Source of the DNA: Ancylobacter mangrovi
GTDB lineage: Bacteria > Pseudomonadota > Alphaproteobacteria > Rhizobiales > Xanthobacteraceae
NCBI RefSeq assembly: GCF_024752355.1
Contig: NZ_JANTHZ010000001.1
Location: 806,001 to 870,000 of the forward strand
Length of the DNA stretch: 64,000 nucleotides
Reading direction: 5' to 3'
The position numbers and the translations under genes are program-made. The notes below the pieces were generated by a model. That model had not been told where the DNA came from. It was given only the letters and a program-made list of their open reading frames with translations, and ran no database searches. Within the stretch, counting starts at the first letter, position 1. Each line of letters begins with the position of its first letter. Below, in pieces: positions 41,555 through 49,733 of the stretch.

Positions 41555-43195
41555 GTGAGCGCGATCTGGATTCTCCTGGCCCTGTTGGCCGGGGTCATCG
41601 TGACCCAGTGGATCTCCCGCATGCTCGGCGGGCGCATCGCGCTGCCGCTGATCCAGATCGCTGCGGGGGCCGTCATCGGCCACGCCACCAATTTCGGCGT
41701 GCGGCTGGAGCCGGAGCTGTTCTTCGTGCTTTTCCTGCCGCCGCTGCTCTATCTCGACGGCTGGCGCGTGCCGAAGAAGGACCTGCAGGCGAACGTCGCC
41801 TCCATCCTGTCGCTCGCCTTCGGCCTCGTCTTCTTCACCGTGCTGGGCATCGGCCTGCTGCTGCACCTGATGGTGCCGGCGATGCCGCTCGCCGTGTGCT
41901 TCGCGCTCGCGGCGGTGCTCTCGCCGACCGACGTGGTGGCGGCCACGGCGATGGCGGCGAACGTGCCGATCCCGCGCCGCATGCTGCGCATCCTCGAGGG
42001 CGAGGCGCTGTTCAACGACGCGTCCGGCCTCGTCTGCCTGCGGATCGCCGTCGCCGCGGTGCTCACCGGCACCTTCCCGTTCTGGCCCTCGCTCGGCAAC
42101 CTCGTCTGGGCGGCGGCGGGCGGCATCGCGGTCGGGCTCGCGCTCAGCTTCGCGGTATCGGTGGTGAAGTTCTGGATCGTCGCCCGGCTCGGCGAGGACA
42201 CCTCGACCCAGATCCTCATCAGCCTTCTCACGCCCTACGCCACCTATCTGGTCGCCGAGGCGATCGGATGCTCGGCGGTGCTGGCCGCGGTCGCCGCCGG
42301 CATGACCATGAGCTGGATCGAGGTCTCCGGCCGCGCGCAGGCGCTGACCCGCATCCGCCGCGACGCAGTGTGGGAGACGCTGCAATTCGCGCTCAACGGC
42401 GCGATCTTCCTGCTGCTGGGCGAGCAGCTCCCGGACGTGATGTCGCGCGTGAGCTCCGGCGCCGCCGAGAGCGGGCATCCCGGGCTCGGCTGGCTGGCGC
42501 TCTACATCCTCGTCGTCACCGTCGCGCTCGCCGCGCTGCGCTTCGCCTGGGTGTGGCTGTCGATCGCCATCTCGCTCTGGCGGCACCCAGACCCGACGGG
42601 GCGCCACACGCGGCCGAACTGGCGGCTCGTCACCGCCATGTCGACCGCGGGGGTGCGCGGCGCCATCACGCTCGCCGGCGCGCTCAGCCTGCCCTTCGTC
42701 CTGCCGGACGGCACGCCCTTCCCCTCGCGCGACCTGGTGATCCTCATCGCCGCCGGCGTCATCCTGGTCTCGCTGGTGGTGGCCAATCTCAGCCTGCCGG
42801 AGCTGCTCAACGGCGTCGATGCTCCGCCCGAGCCGCACCATGACGCGCAGGAGCGCGCCGCCCGCATCGAGACCGCCAAGGCGGCCATCGCCGCGCTCGC
42901 CCGCGCCGGCGAGGCCAAGGACAGCGGCAACGGCGCCTATCTCGCCGCCGTGGCGGAGGTCGCGGACTATTACCGCCACCGCCTCGCCCAGCTCCAGCCG
43001 GAGGCGACCATGCCGGCCGCCGACACGCTCGACACACACCAGGAGGAGGCGCTGCACATCCTCGCCCTGCAGGCCGAGCGCACGGCCATCGCCAAACTGG
43101 CGCGCGGGCACCGCATCTCGACCGACCTCGCCCAGAAGCTGCTGCGCGAGACCGACCTGTCGGAAGCCGCCTTCCGCGCCGCCTCCGAGGGCTGA
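41555..43195 (+). CDS. CPA1-type Na+/H+ antiporter
   Basis: Inner-membrane antiporter of 546 residues with about 12 membrane helices. The ion-site region LSPTDVVAATAMAANVPIP, the EGEALFNDASGLV motif (near residue 150) and TAGVRGAITLAGALSLPF are diagnostic of the NhaP/CPA1 group. The last 130 residues are a cytoplasmic helical domain (ERAARIETAKAAIAALAR onward), as in NhaP-like exchangers with regulatory tails. GTG 41555 starts the first helix. It exchanges Na+, K+ or Li+ for protons for pH and salt homeostasis; cation choice is not clear. A structured leader precedes it. Confidence 0.92.
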   Translation: MSAIWILLALLAGVIVTQWISRMLGGRIALPLIQIAAGAVIGHATNFGVRLEPELFFVLFLPPLLYLDGWRVPKKDLQANVASILSLAFGLVFFTVLGIGLLLHLMVPAMPLAVCFALAAVLSPTDVVAATAMAANVPIPRRMLRILEGEALFNDASGLVCLRIAVAAVLTGTFPFWPSLGNLVWAAAGGIAVGLALSFAVSVVKFWIVARLGEDTSTQILISLLTPYATYLVAEAIGCSAVLAAVAAGMTMSWIEVSGRAQALTRIRRDAVWETLQFALNGAIFLLLGEQLPDVMSRVSSGAAESGHPGLGWLALYILVVTVALAALRFAWVWLSIAISLWRHPDPTGRHTRPNWRLVTAMSTAGVRGAITLAGALSLPFVLPDGTPFPSRDLVILIAAGVILVSLVVANLSLPELLNGVDAPPEPHHDAQERAARIETAKAAIAALARAGEAKDSGNGAYLAAVAEVADYYRHRLAQLQPEATMPAADTLDTHQEEALHILALQAERTAIAKLARGHRISTDLAQKLLRETDLSEAAFRAASEG

Positions 43196-43224
43196 TCCCC
43201 GCCCCCCGAAACCCGCCGCCGGAC

Positions 43225-43257
43225 AAAGGAAAGGCCCGGCACGCGGGCGCCGGGCCT
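43225..43257 (-). terminator. Intrinsic terminator of the universal stress protein gene
   Basis: A perfect 9-bp stem (43232-43240/43249-43257) with an eight-base loop is followed on the minus strand by TTTCCTTTG. It lies 26 bases after the stress protein stop. On the plus strand, for the antiporter, no U-tract follows. Confidence 0.6.
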
Positions 43258-43282
43258 CTCGAACGTCGCGGGAAGGCGCGGC

Positions 43283-44116
43283 TCAGTGGGCGAGGAACAC
43301 CGGCACCGTCATGCGGTCCAGCACGTCGCGGGTAACGCCGCCGAGCACGAATTCGCGCAGCCGCGAATGGCCGTAACCGCCCATGATGACCATGTCGATG
43401 TCGCGCGCCGCCACTTCCTTCAGCAGCACGTCGACCACGTTCTCCCCGCTCGCCGGCACCAGGCTGCGCAGCTCGACCGTCTTCTCGTGGCGGGCGAGGT
43501 GACGCGCGAGGTCGGCGCCGGGGAGCGCGTTCGCCTTCTTCTTGCCGGTCTCCACCACCACCGCCTCGACGAGGTCGGCATGGACGAGCAGCGGCCGGGC
43601 CTCGGAGACCGCGCGCGCCGCGGCGCGCCCGCCGTCCCACGCCACCAGCACCCGCTTGGCCGAGAACGGCTTGCTCTGGCTGCGCGGCACGATGATGACC
43701 GGACGGCCGGAATCGAACAGCACCGCCTCGGTGATCACCTCTTCGGCGCCCATGCGGTCGGCGTCGGACTGGTTGACGATGGCGAGGTCGTAGAGCCGCG
43801 CCATGACGCCGATCTGCTCGGCCGCGCCGCCCGGCGTGCCGTCGACCTTGCGGACCTCGCCGCTGAGACCCATGGAGCGCGCCGCCTCGCCGAAATGGTC
43901 GATCGCGACCTGCGCCAGTCGCTGGCTCTCGGCCCGCTGGGCCTCGAGGAAATCGGTCGAGAACGCTTCGGTGTAGACCGGGGGCACGTCGATCTCATAG
44001 GTGACGGCCACGCCCGTCAGATGCGCGCCGAGCTCCGCCGCCGCGGACACTGCATAGTCCGCCGCCGTATCCACGCCTTCACCGACGCGAAGGCTGACGA
44101 GAATGTCCTTGATCAT
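43283..44116 (-). CDS. Universal stress protein (tandem UspA-like)
   Basis: Cytoplasmic protein of 277 residues. The first half starts IKDILVSLRVGEG, and the second half begins KRVLVAWDGGRAAARAVSEA and ends with the ATP-binding motif MGGYGHSRLREFVLGGVTRDVL. Such two-domain UspA proteins are induced by low oxygen, starvation or oxidative stress. GAGGAG lies upstream of ATG 44116. An FNR/FixK-type palindrome at 44179-44192 lies 63 bases before its start, so control by an oxygen regulator is likely. The frame extending to 44212 is not expected to be used. Confidence 0.92.
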   Translation of the reverse strand: MIKDILVSLRVGEGVDTAADYAVSAAAELGAHLTGVAVTYEIDVPPVYTEAFSTDFLEAQRAESQRLAQVAIDHFGEAARSMGLSGEVRKVDGTPGGAAEQIGVMARLYDLAIVNQSDADRMGAEEVITEAVLFDSGRPVIIVPRSQSKPFSAKRVLVAWDGGRAAARAVSEARPLLVHADLVEAVVVETGKKKANALPGADLARHLARHEKTVELRSLVPASGENVVDVLLKEVAARDIDMVIMGGYGHSRLREFVLGGVTRDVLDRMTVPVFLAH

Positions 44117-44178
44117 GGTGCGTTTCACTCCTCGTTCAACATTCCGTAACGTTAGGACCAAACAACTGGCGCCTTGTT

Positions 44179-44192
44179 GACGGGCGTCAAGG
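44179..44192. promoter_or_regulatory. FNR/FixK-type box
   Basis: TTGACG (44179-44184), two bases, CGTCAA (44187-44192) is a perfect inverted repeat matching the CRP/FNR-family pattern TTGAY-N4-RTCAA used by FixK and FnrN in alphaproteobacteria. It is 63 bases upstream of the universal stress protein gene and 86 bases upstream of the divergent permease, so either could be controlled. Confidence 0.6.
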
Positions 44193-44277
44193 GATACCGC
44201 GTCCATGCGCATAAGCGAAGTCGCATCCTTGCGTCCCCGCGTCTATAAGGGTCTCGACTGATGTAGGAATTCCTCGC

Positions 44278-45030
44278 ATGGCCGCCACGGGGCGCGCGCT
44301 CGCCGTCACCCTCCTCCTGCTCGGGCTCTGGGAAGGCGCCGTGCGCCTGCTCGCGATCCCAGCCTATATCCTGCCGGGCCCGCTGCGCATCGCGGTAACG
44401 GGGTGGGATAACGCGGCCATACTCGGCCACAACGCGGCGATCACGCTCGGCGAGATGCTGCTCGGCCTCGCCTGCGGCTCGGCGCTGGGCATCGCCTGCG
44501 CGCTCGCCATGGCATGGTCGCCGATGGCGCGCCGGGCGATGCGGCCCGTGCTGCTGGTGGCGCAGGCGCTGCCGGTGTTCGCCATCGCGCCGCTGCTCGT
44601 CATCTGGTTCGGCTTCGGCCTCGCCTCGAAGATCGTGATGGCGAGCCTCATCATCTTCTTCCCGGTCGCCTCCGCCTTCCATGACGGGCTCGCGCGCACC
44701 GACCAGGGCCTCGTCGACCTTGCGCGGCTGCAGGGCGCGGGCACCTTCGCGACGCTGCGCTTCATCCGCGTGCCGGCGGCGCTGCCCGCCCTCGCCTCGG
44801 GGCTGCGGGTGGCAACGGCGGTGGCGCCGATCGGCGCGGTGGTGGGCGAATGGGTCGGCGCCTCGGCCGGGCTCGGCTATCTGATGATCTATTCCAACGC
44901 CCGCATGCAGACCGACATGGTGTTCGCCGCCCTCGCCGTGCTGCTCGCGGTGGCGCTGCTGCTGTTCGCGCTGGTCGACCGCGCGCTCACCCGCATGGTG
45001 CCGTGGGCGCCGGAGACCGTGCCGGCCTGA
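44278..45030 (+). CDS. ABC transporter permease (SsuC/TauC/ThiX type)
   Basis: Inner-membrane permease of 250 residues with six or so helices. The EAA loop that contacts the ATPase is DQGLVDLARLQGAGTFATLRFIRVPAAL (quoted from ARLQGAGTFATLRFIRVP), and the binding-protein-dependent transport fold is clear. Nitrate, taurine, sulfonate or pyrimidine (ThiX) substrates are all possible. No ATPase is adjacent. The only solute-binding protein nearby is ThiY, 3.6 kb downstream under TPP control, so it may be the ThiX partner, but this is inference. Confidence 0.85.
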   Translation: MAATGRALAVTLLLLGLWEGAVRLLAIPAYILPGPLRIAVTGWDNAAILGHNAAITLGEMLLGLACGSALGIACALAMAWSPMARRAMRPVLLVAQALPVFAIAPLLVIWFGFGLASKIVMASLIIFFPVASAFHDGLARTDQGLVDLARLQGAGTFATLRFIRVPAALPALASGLRVATAVAPIGAVVGEWVGASAGLGYLMIYSNARMQTDMVFAALAVLLAVALLLFALVDRALTRMVPWAPETVPA

Positions 45031-45212
45031 GCGGGACAGCCCGCCCGCGGGGAAAGCCGGCGCGCCGCGCGCCGAAGAGCGGTCCGGGCCACATTCCCGC
45101 CCTCAATCTCGATACATTATATCTCGATCGAGTCGCCCTCTGACAGCCAGGCCGATCCCGGCCGCATCTACGATCCCAGGAACATGAGGCATGAAACGGA
45201 CGGGCGGACCTA

Positions 45213-47138
45213 GTGCGCCCGCGTCACTGGAAAGCCGTCGGGCTTGGGGACGATCCCCCGCTGACCGACGGCGATGACCTGCCGGACCGGCGCGCGATCG
45301 GTCTTCGCTGGATGAGCTCGACCGTCCTGATGGGCGTCGCGGCCGCCGCCCTGCTCGTCGGGGCGCTGGCGGGCGCCGTCGGGAGGCGGTCCCAGCTCGC
45401 CGAGCCGCCCGTCTTCATCGCCCCCCGCTTCGCGCGGCAGACGGTGGCGAAGAGGAGCCGCGCCGACCGCGAGAACCGCCATCGCGACCAGCGCGAAGGC
45501 GCCCGTTCGCGCGTGCGCGTCGAACAGCTCGGCGACAGCGGCTCGATGCGCCCCTTCATCCGCGTCTCCGCCCGGCTGGCCGAGATCGACCCGGACCCGC
45601 CCGACGACGAGGACCGCAAGGAGGAGGACCGGAAGGAGGACGACCAGCAGGAAGAGCCGCAGGCGAGCGCCGGCGACGGCCGGCCGCAGGCGGACCCGGC
45701 ACGCCGGCCGGAGCTGCCTCCGATCATCCTCTATGGCAGCTCGCAGCCGGCGCCCCGCCGCCACGTCACCGCCTTCGCCGAGGACGAGGCCCCGCGGCCG
45801 GGCGCCCGCATCCTCGGCGAGCCCGTCAACCTGTCCGTGGTCCCGGAACTGCCCGCCTCGCCCAAGCCCGAGCGCCGCGTGATCGTCGCGCGGGACGGCG
45901 ACACGCTGTCGGCGATCCTGACCGCGCTGGGGGTGCCCTCCGGCGACCGGGACGCGGTGCTCGCGGCCTTCCCGCGACGCCACTGGTTCGGCAAGGAGAG
46001 CTTTGCCGGCGGCGAGACGATCACCCTCGTCGAGCGGCCGGAGGGACCTTCACCCGGCTCCCCCATCGAGGTGAGCGTCACGCGGCCGGACGGCGACGTC
46101 ACCATCGTCGCCCGCACCGATGCCGGCGGCTACGCGCCGGTCTCGCCCGAGCAGGACGACGCCAGTCCACCGGACACCGCCTCCGCCCCGGCCGCGCTCG
46201 ATCTGCACGCCTTCACCGGCGAGGCGCTTCGCGACGGCCTCGATGCGCTGGCGAAGTCCAACCATGTCGACGGCGGCCTGGTCGCGGAAATCATGCGCCT
46301 GTGCGACCGCGATTTCGACCTCGACCAGCCGCTCGGCTCGACCGACACGGCCGACATCCTCTATGCGCCGAACGCGCTCGGCCAGCCCGAGCTGGTGTTC
46401 CTGGCCCTGTCGGCGCAGGGCAAGACGAGGCGCTATTATCGCTTCACCGCCCCCGACGACGGCAGCACCGACTTCTACGACGAGGACGGCCACTCGATCA
46501 CCAAGCTGCTGCTGCGTAAGCCGGTCGCCGACGGGCGCCTGGGCGACGGCTTCGGCTGGCGTACCCACCCGGTGCTGCACGACCGCCGCTTCCACGAGGG
46601 CGTCGACTATGCCGCGCCCTACGGCTCGCCGGTCGCGGCGGCGGGGGCGGGCGTGGTCGAGATCATCGGCAAGGAATGGGGCTACGGGAAATATATCCGC
46701 ATCCGCCACGACCTCGGCTACGAGACCGCCTATGCCCATGTCTCCGGCTTTCCGCGCGGCCTGAAGGTCGGGGATCGCGTGCGCCAGGGCCAGACCATCG
46801 CCTATGTGGGCTCGACCGGCCTGTCGACCGGACCGCATCTTTATTACGAGGTCTGGATCAACGGCCGCCGCGTCAATCCGCTCAAGGTACGGCTTCCGGG
46901 CGGGCGGATGCTCGACGGCAAGGCCCTCTCGACGTTCCAGCAGGAGGAGCAGCGCATCGACGAACTGCTCGACGTGCCCGTCGGCGTCGCCGCCGGCCTT
47001 GACTGGCGCGGCGAACGCGGCAGGGTTCGCGCACGACCCACCGGCCTTGCGAATCCTCAGATGACCAGCATCGGCACCTTACGGCCCTCCTCCGCGGCCC
47101 CGACGTCTCCCGTCCGCTCCGGCGCCCCGGATCTGTGA
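45213..47138 (+). CDS. Membrane-anchored M23 (LytM-type) peptidase
   Basis: Cell-wall endopeptidase or divisome activator of 641 residues. One membrane helix (near 33-55) is followed by a long charged linker with alternating acidic and Lys/Arg clusters (DPDPPDDEDRKEEDRKEDDQ, near 127-146). A LysM/OapA-like N-terminal segment (VIVARDGDTLSAILTALGVP) may bind glycan. The M23 domain shows GWRTHPVLHDRRFHEGVDYA and TGLSTGPHLYYEVWING, with the zinc His/Asp residues apparently intact, so it is probably active. GTG 45213 is used. Upstream sequence holds no clear promoter. Confidence 0.88.
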   Translation: MRPRHWKAVGLGDDPPLTDGDDLPDRRAIGLRWMSSTVLMGVAAAALLVGALAGAVGRRSQLAEPPVFIAPRFARQTVAKRSRADRENRHRDQREGARSRVRVEQLGDSGSMRPFIRVSARLAEIDPDPPDDEDRKEEDRKEDDQQEEPQASAGDGRPQADPARRPELPPIILYGSSQPAPRRHVTAFAEDEAPRPGARILGEPVNLSVVPELPASPKPERRVIVARDGDTLSAILTALGVPSGDRDAVLAAFPRRHWFGKESFAGGETITLVERPEGPSPGSPIEVSVTRPDGDVTIVARTDAGGYAPVSPEQDDASPPDTASAPAALDLHAFTGEALRDGLDALAKSNHVDGGLVAEIMRLCDRDFDLDQPLGSTDTADILYAPNALGQPELVFLALSAQGKTRRYYRFTAPDDGSTDFYDEDGHSITKLLLRKPVADGRLGDGFGWRTHPVLHDRRFHEGVDYAAPYGSPVAAAGAGVVEIIGKEWGYGKYIRIRHDLGYETAYAHVSGFPRGLKVGDRVRQGQTIAYVGSTGLSTGPHLYYEVWINGRRVNPLKVRLPGGRMLDGKALSTFQQEEQRIDELLDVPVGVAAGLDWRGERGRVRARPTGLANPQMTSIGTLRPSSAAPTSPVRSGAPDL

Positions 47139-47148
47139 GAAGGTCGCG

Positions 47149-48345
47149 ATGCAGCTTTCCAACGCCGATGCGCGGCGCATCTTCATCGCCCGGCAGGGGC
47201 TGAGCCAGCCGCGCGGCCGGCTCGACAAGGCCGGGCTGCTGGCCCTGATCGAGGCGATCGGCTTCGTGCAGGTCGACAGCATCGCCACCGTCGAGCGCGC
47301 GCACCACCACATCCTGTTCGCCCGCAATCCCGGCTACCGGCGCGAGCACCTCACCGCGCTGCTGGAGAAGGACGGCGCGCTGTTCGAACACTGGACGCAC
47401 GACGCCGCCATCATCCCCAGCGCCTTCTACCCCTACTGGAAGCACCGCTTCGCGCAGGCGCGCGAACGCCTCGCCGAGCGCTGGCGGAGCTGGCACGAGA
47501 ACGGCTTCGAATCCTATGTCGACCACGTGCTGGAGCGGGTGCGGCGCGAGGGCCGGCTGATGGCCCGCGACTTCGAGCAGGACCCCGAAACCGGCAAACG
47601 CCCGCCCGGCGGCTGGTGGAACTGGCACCCGGAGAAGACCGCGCTCGAATATCACTGGCGTACCGGCACCTTCGCCATCGCCGCGCGCGAGGGCTTCCAG
47701 AAGGTCTACGACCTTGCCGAGCGCGTCATCCCCGCCGGCCCCTATGCCGGCGAGGTCGACCGCGCCGCCTTCGTCGACTGGGCCTGCGCCTCCGCGCTCG
47801 AGCGGCTCGGCTTCGCCACCCATGGCGAGATCGCCGCCTTCTGGGACCTCGTCTCCCCGGAGGAGGCCAAACGCTGGGTGGCGGAGAACGCGCACCGCCT
47901 CGAGCCGGTCTCCATCGGGCTGGCCGATGGCAGCCGCGCCCGCGCCTCGCACGCCTTCGCCGGCGCGCGCGAGGCGTTCGACGCCCTGCCCGCCCCGCCC
48001 TCGCGGCTGCGCGTGCTCAGCCCGTTCGACCCGCTGCTGCGCGACCGCAACCGGGCGGAGCGCCTGTTCGGCTTCAATTACCGGATCGAGGTGTTCGTCC
48101 CGGCGCCCAAGCGCGTCTATGGCTACTACGTGTTCCCGATCCTCGAGGGCGATCGCATGGTCGGGCGGATCGACATGAAGGCCGACCGCAAGACCGGCAC
48201 GCTCGACGTGCGCCGGCTGTGGCTGGAGAAGGGCGTGCGCGGCTCCGCCGGCCGCCTCGACGCGCTCGACGCCGAGCTCGCCCGCATCGCCCGCTTCGCC
48301 GGCGTGGAGCGCACCGTCTATCTCGACGGCTGGCGGGGCGACTGA
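47149..48345 (+). CDS. AlkZ/YcaQ-like crosslink-repair DNA glycosylase family protein
   Basis: Winged-helix protein of 398 residues of the HTH_42 family. The AlkZ/YcaQ catalytic Gln-x-Asp lies in GFVQVDSIATVERAHHH (near residue 42), and the helical region FEHWTHDAAIIPSAFYPYWKHR is typical. The C-terminal beta domain (LRVLSPFDPLLRDRNRAERLFGF) holds the DNA. YcaQ unhooks interstrand crosslinks in E. coli; AlkZ acts on azinomycin adducts. It is ten bases after the M23 gene and likely co-transcribed. The TPP riboswitch begins about 90 bases after its stop. Confidence 0.88.
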   Translation: MQLSNADARRIFIARQGLSQPRGRLDKAGLLALIEAIGFVQVDSIATVERAHHHILFARNPGYRREHLTALLEKDGALFEHWTHDAAIIPSAFYPYWKHRFAQARERLAERWRSWHENGFESYVDHVLERVRREGRLMARDFEQDPETGKRPPGGWWNWHPEKTALEYHWRTGTFAIAAREGFQKVYDLAERVIPAGPYAGEVDRAAFVDWACASALERLGFATHGEIAAFWDLVSPEEAKRWVAENAHRLEPVSIGLADGSRARASHAFAGAREAFDALPAPPSRLRVLSPFDPLLRDRNRAERLFGFNYRIEVFVPAPKRVYGYYVFPILEGDRMVGRIDMKADRKTGTLDVRRLWLEKGVRGSAGRLDALDAELARIARFAGVERTVYLDGWRGD

Positions 48346-48438
48346 CCCCGTCCCGGCCCAGCCCACGCCTACCCCGCTCCCGCCCGTCGCTTAGCCGGCC
48401 ATTTGCCCCGCTCCGCCCGCTCTGCTAGCCTTCGCGCA

Positions 48439-48536
48439 TCCGAGGGGTGTCCCGCGGCCCGCATGGGCCAAGGGGCTGAGATGGCAGCCGCCAGACCCTT
48501 TGAACCTGATCCGGGTCATGCCGGCGAAGGGACGGA
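48439..48536 (+). promoter_or_regulatory. TPP riboswitch (THI element)
   Basis: All conserved parts of the thiamin pyrophosphate aptamer are visible: a closing stem P1 (48439-48442/48533-48536), GGGGTG near 48444, GGCTGAGAT (48474-48482), ACCCTTTGAACCTGATC (48495-48511) and the CCGGCGAAGGGA end (48521-48532). It precedes thiY by 83 bases. An adjacent hairpin sequesters the thiY ribosome site, suggesting translational control. Confidence 0.96.
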
Positions 48537-48595
48537 ACGTCGGCGGGCCGCTTCGCGGGTTCCCGCGCCGCAATCCCCCCGAAAGCTCATGCGCC

Positions 48596-48619
48596 GGATC
48601 TCCGAACGGGAGGAGATCC
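48596..48619 (+). promoter_or_regulatory. Shine-Dalgarno-sequestering hairpin of the TPP riboswitch
   Basis: GGATCTCC (48596-48603) is perfectly complementary to GGAGATCC (48612-48619), which is the thiY ribosome-binding site directly before ATG 48620. The loop is eight bases. In the TPP-bound state this hairpin would block initiation. An anti-sequester stem in the free state should involve 48540-48595. Confidence 0.85.
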
Positions 48620-49573
48620 ATGTTCACGCCCGCTACCCTGAAGACCCTCGCCGCGGGGGCGCTCGCCCTCGCCCTGTCCTTCACCCCCGCCGCGGCGGCG
48701 GACAAGCTCACCGTCCTGCTGGACTGGTACGTCAACCCGGACCACGCGCCGCTGGTGATCGCCAAGGAGAAGGGCTTCTTCACGGCCCACGACCTCGACG
48801 TCGAGCTGGTGCCGCCGGCCGATCCGTCCGCCCCGCCGCGCCTCGTCGCCGCCGGGCAGGCCGACATCGCGGTCAGCTACCAGCCGAACCTCTATCTCTC
48901 GGTGAAGGAGGGCCTGCCGCTCGCCCGCATCGGCACGCTGGTCTCCACCCCGCTCACCGCGCTGGTGGCGCTGAAGGACGGGCCGATCAAGTCGATCGCC
49001 GACCTCAAGGGCAAGACGGTCGGCTATTCGGTGGCCGGGCTCGAGGACGCGCTGCTCGGCACCATGCTCGCCGATGCCGGGCTGAAGCCGTCCGACGTCA
49101 CCATGGTGAACGTCAACTTCGCCCTCTCCCCGGCGCTGGTGGCCGGCAAGGTGGACGCGGTGATCGGCGCCTACCGCAATTTCGAGCTCACCCAGATCCG
49201 CCTCGCGGGCAAGGAGCCGGTCGCCTTCTTCCCCGAGGAGCACGGCGTGCCGGTGTTCGACGAGCTGATCTACGTCGCCCACAAGGACAAGCTCGGCGAT
49301 CCGCGCCTCAAGCGCTTCCTCGCCGCGGTCGAGGACGCCACCATCTACATCCTCAACCACCCGGACGACGCCTGGGCCGTCTTCGTCAAGGCCAACCCCA
49401 AGCTCGACGACGAGCTCAACCGCACGGCGTGGAACGACACGCTGCGCCGCTTCGCCCACGCGCCGGCGGCGCTGGACAGCGCGCGCTACGCCCGATTCGG
49501 CACCTTCATGAAGCAGCACGGGCTGATCGACACGGTCGAGCCGGTCGCCACCTACGCGCCCGTCCTGCCGTGA
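48620..49573 (+). CDS. thiY: Hydroxymethylpyrimidine-binding protein ThiY
   Basis: Periplasmic solute-binding protein of 317 residues of the NMT1/THI5 family. The signal peptide ends near AAAAD (residue 25), then KLTVLLDWYVNPDHAPLVIAKEKG is the family start. Its position behind a TPP riboswitch identifies the ligand as HMP, formylaminopyrimidine or thiamin rather than sulfonate or nitrate. The ATPase and permease (ThiZ, ThiX) do not follow it; the next gene is a ClC transporter. A permease of the right type lies at 44278-45030, not in the same operon. Confidence 0.9.
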   Translation: MFTPATLKTLAAGALALALSFTPAAAADKLTVLLDWYVNPDHAPLVIAKEKGFFTAHDLDVELVPPADPSAPPRLVAAGQADIAVSYQPNLYLSVKEGLPLARIGTLVSTPLTALVALKDGPIKSIADLKGKTVGYSVAGLEDALLGTMLADAGLKPSDVTMVNVNFALSPALVAGKVDAVIGAYRNFELTQIRLAGKEPVAFFPEEHGVPVFDELIYVAHKDKLGDPRLKRFLAAVEDATIYILNHPDDAWAVFVKANPKLDDELNRTAWNDTLRRFAHAPAALDSARYARFGTFMKQHGLIDTVEPVATYAPVLP

Positions 49574-49733
49574 TCGAAGGCTCCAGCACCGCCGGCGGCC
49601 GCGCGAACGTGGCCGCCGCGACACGATACGCGCCGCCGGAGGGCAGAAATGGCCCGCTCCGTGCTTCCGGTCACGGTTCGAGGGTGATACCGATGCGCCC
49701 GCATTCGAACGGTCCGGAGGTGTAGAAGGGGAA

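Noticed and set aside
45094..45128. TTATAT hexamer before the M23 peptidase as a promoter
   Set aside because: The -35 candidate TTCCCG 17 bases upstream matches the consensus at only two positions, so I do not call a promoter.
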